Assembly (NCBI GenBank): GCA_003116995.1 | Contig: BDSL01000077.1 | Span: 1 to 64,000 of the forward strand | From: Yamagishiella unicocca | Lineage: Eukaryota; Chlorophyta; Chlorophyceae; Chlamydomonadales; Volvocaceae | Length of the DNA stretch: 64,000 nucleotides | Direction of reading: 5' to 3' | Shown: positions 61,401-64,000 of the stretch, in pieces | How the letters are laid out: every line of letters starts with the position of its first letter | Position numbering within the stretch: position 1 is the first letter of the stretch | The notes under the pieces: generated by a model | Seen by the model: the letters and a program-made list of their open reading frames with translations, nothing else | What the model was told of the DNA's origin: nothing | Databases searched by the model: none | Made by a program: the position numbers and the translations under genes

Positions 61401-62186
61401 GTCATCGGATTTCGGCACTGGTAGGCGTCGCTCCGGGGCCTTACGCTTCTTGCCGCTATCCTTGGCGCCTGCCGCACCACCCGCTGCAGCCTTGGCCCCC
61501 GCCTGCTGCTGCTGCTGCTGCTTGGTCGGAGCCACAGCAGCGCCCTTGCGCTGCCTCATGCCTCGGGTCGTGGGTACGGCGGCGGCGGCATCATCAACAG
61601 CGGCGGAAGCTTCCAGTGACTCTTGGAGTGCGCGACTAGCGCGGGCGGCTGCAGCCGCCTTCCTGTTTGTGGGCGGGACGGACTCTTGCGTCGCTCGGGC
61701 TGGGGCTGCCACCGCCTTCAGCTTCTTGCCGGGGCGGCTCGCCTCCGCAACGGGCTCCTCCGCCGCCGTCTCAGTGTCGCCGGCCGCTGAGCGTTTTTTT
61801 TTCCCTCCCTTGCCGCTGGCTTCGCCACCGTCGCCAAACTTGGCGGCGGATGGCGAGGTCGGCTGAGATTTCTTGCCGCTTGCGCCAGGCGCGGTCACGA
61901 CTGCTGCAGCAGCGGCATCGCCAGTCCCACTTCGGGCTTTCGCCTTGCGGGCCTTTGCCTTGGGCGAGTCTGTCGGAAAGACACTGCCGGCGGCTGCGTC
62001 GGCCTTCTGCTTCTGCTTCTTCGCAACCTTACCAGTCTTCTGGGTCGTGTCACGGTCTTGCTCATTAGCTGGCTCAACCACCGGCAACGACGAAGGCTGT
62101 TCTGGCGCCTTGAACTTGCTGCTCTGACTGAAGATGCCACCAATGCCACCGGCGCCGCCAAACAAGTTCTCAAATAGTGATGACAT
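58440..62186 (-). CDS. RBM34/NOP12-type nucleolar protein with two RRMs and RGG tail
   Basis: Exons 62186-60993, 60685-60260 and 59822-58440 join in phase 0 and give 1,000 residues. The N-terminus is MSSLFENLFGGAGGIGGIF, followed by a Lys/Ala-rich region, a very acidic Asp/Glu block (about residues 270-340) and a KKRR-type nuclear signal. RRM1 is about residues 362-460: RTIFVGNLPPSF, then SVRLRT, PRRSAI, ERGPCTAFVVFTDAKAARAA and GHHIRVDLA. RRM2 is about residues 490-570: RSVFVGNMNFQTTDEELIG, then GKGFGFVLFKTKSAA and RPIRVTRAS. This pair, with HHIRVDLA, is typical of the RBM34/Nop12 family, which acts in pre-25S rRNA processing. The remaining about 400 residues are Gly/Arg/Ala-rich with RGG repeats. 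Start taken at the MSSLFEN methionine. The algal RGG extension is much longer than in yeast Nop12. Confidence 0.9.
58670..59250. repeat. Coding 69-bp minisatellite encoding RGG units
   Basis: Five nearly identical 69-bp units (about 58900-59245) encode GFASRDSGDGGFSPGRGGGR with GRG spacers. Diverged units with ASRDGGDGGFSPGRGGG lie at 58670-58900. The near identity at the DNA level points to recent expansion or gene conversion. Confidence 0.88.
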
Positions 62187-64000
62187 TGACACAAAAAGGA
62201 ATTTTCGCAATAGCTATCTTAAGGAGCAGCCTAACGGGCGGCGCCGGTCGCGCTCATACTACCGACACGCAAAACCATCCCAAGGGCAAAGCAAGTACCG
62301 ATACTCCCTTCTGCGAAAAATAAACCATGGGGCCTGCTTTTCCCAATAAGTGCCGTCACCAGGTTCCAAGGATCCGGTACCCAAACCGCTGGGCTGTCGA
62401 CCTATCGCAGCCCTGGCCGTATTGCGCTGTCGGACAGGAAACATGGCGCCCAACCACCGCAACGTTGAATTGACACCCTCCAATGCTATTGGTATGATAT
62501 GGGATTTTCACGAGTGGGACTTGCAGAGCATAAACGCGCCAACAGTGTTGCGCGCTTGCGCGAGCCTTACGGTCCAACCGGCTTGGCGACACACAGTGAC
62601 GCGGCGTCATCACGTTGGGCCTATCCGCCTTTAGAGTTCCTTTCGATGGGCGGGCTTGCGGCACTGATGATGGAGACGATGCGAAAACCTAAAGAATCGC
62701 AAAGATCCCTTGTAATTGTAAAGATCCCCTGCTTCGGAAGCAAGCCATAGACCTGCTCCTTAAAGGCACACGCGGCGTCGGGTGGGCGCAACTGGGTGCC
62801 ACAGGGTTGCCGCAAGCGCCCTCTTTCCGCTTTATGCCTGCCCCAAGCTCCCCCGCTTGGGGCCCGTATTACGGAATTTTCTGTTCTCACGACATAATAG
62901 CCAAAAGAAACCCGCAGATTTTGACCCGGGTGGTTAGGGCCAGGTGCCGAGAAGCTGCATCTGTAAAATGTGTCCCATACTACCGATGTGATGTACGGTT
63001 TAACACGTGCACCTGGGTGGACGACTGAGTGCCAGGGGCTGTGACGGGTTTGGGAACAGCCCTAGTCCCAGGCGCACATTGCTGACCTGGTTGTTGGTGC
63101 GTCGTGCGTGCGTGACATGTGAATTAGTTGGTTGCTGCCGTTGGGTCGGAGCGTGAACAGGTTTGAACTTCCCATACAACGCCGAAGTGCGCGGCGCCAT
63201 CGCTCACTGCTTGTGCGCGACTTCTTGGACAGGCGGCTGGAGCAGATGTGACGGTTGGTTCGTTGGTTCGTTAGCTGCGGAAGGCAACAGGCATGTGCAC
63301 AGTGTGGGAAGGTGGGAGGGGCTGGGTTGGGGTAGCGAAGAAACGCGTGCTTGCCACTTGAGACAGGGAAGCCGAAGGCAGCAACTATGTTTTCGTACCA
63401 GTTATCGCTGAGCGACAATTCCTGATCAGGTGCAGCTGTTTCTCGATACTCGATGACATGCAAGAACTTGTGTGCTGATGTCCAGCTGCCAGGGGGCCTG
63501 TAGCTGCGTTGATTAGAAGTCGCCTACGGTGTGTCACATCCAGTTGGGGACTGCTACGTATGGCTCGCATGTTTAATGGCAGGTAGAGAGCGGCGCCGGA
63601 GGGCGTACGACGTGGACGAGCATCCTTACACAGACGGAGTCCATCGCAGGCGGCAGAGCACGAACTGCGCCCTTCAACTGCCACAACAGACAACACGGTT
63701 ATAGTATTCGTTACAGTGCGCTCCAGACCTTCAGGAAAGGTAGGGCTATCGGGGGGTCACCTTACACAGAAAGAAACGCAGGGATAACGAAAAAAAATTC
63801 AACCAACCGATTGCCGCACCCGCACAACCGAGTTTACAGTTTGTCAAGACACAAATGCCAGATCAACGTCCTCGAGCAAACGCTAGCTTTTGCCGGACCG
63901 TGGAGTCGCGAAACCTTCCTCCGTGTCATCCTTCTACCTCGCTCTTACAAAGCTTAGCCGTGCAGGCATTCCGTCCATAGCTTAGACCTGTTCAGAATGC
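62187..64000. other. Flanking region right of the RRM gene; no gene recognised
   Basis: It holds the RRM gene's 5' region. Short open frames exist on both strands but without signatures or supportable splice structure. No RNA gene or repeat of note was found. Confidence 0.45.

Overview
This is nuclear DNA of a green alga, most likely a volvocine or Chlamydomonas-like chlorophyte. The evidence is very GC-rich coding sequence, many short GT-AG introns, Ala/Gly/Gln-rich low-complexity insertions, a plant-type chloroplast ferredoxin, and plant-type relatives for most recognisable genes. No rRNA or tRNA gene, CRISPR array or bacterial operon was seen.

Layout from left to right: the 3' part of a SET-domain protein gene (+, 57-6922); an intergenic stretch with a 102-bp tandem repeat; a two-exon chloroplast ferredoxin (-, 9457-10089); a multi-pass membrane protein gene with an internal duplication (-, 11201-15504, 5' end unresolved); a tight pair of small single-span membrane protein genes (-, 17671-18158 and 18169-18712) separated by 10 bp; a 178-bp satellite array (20335-22603) joined to the 3' end of a DDE-type transposase-like gene (-, 22444-26598); a NOC3 ribosome-biogenesis gene of about 10.6 kb (-, 28530-39148); an ACT-domain STY-type protein kinase (+, 41203-45580); a tail-anchored cytochrome b5 (-, 48544-49372); a cytochrome P450 (+, 51619-56549); and an RBM34/NOP12-type nucleolar RRM protein (-, 58440-62186).

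The genes do not form one pathway. NOC3 and the RBM34/NOP12 homologue both belong to nucleolar 60S ribosome assembly. Ferredoxin belongs to chloroplast electron transfer. Cytochrome b5 and the P450 are both candidates for ER-associated redox chemistry. Exon structures were worked out by hand from splice consensus, reading-frame phase and family resemblance. Where phases agree across every junction (ferredoxin, kinase, P450, cytochrome b5, RRM protein, most of NOC3, the membrane protein) the models are solid apart from 5' ends.

The most unusual signals are: (1) families of short dispersed repeats that sit almost entirely inside introns of several unrelated genes, in both orientations, and look introner-like; (2) a transposase-like gene whose C-terminal tail is encoded by the last copy of a 178-bp satellite, with a four-unit higher-order structure in the array; (3) a candidate dicistronic pair of small membrane protein genes; (4) a ferredoxin with an extra cysteine in the iron-sulfur loop and a changed C-terminus; (5) an undescribed membrane protein built from two diverged copies of one unit.
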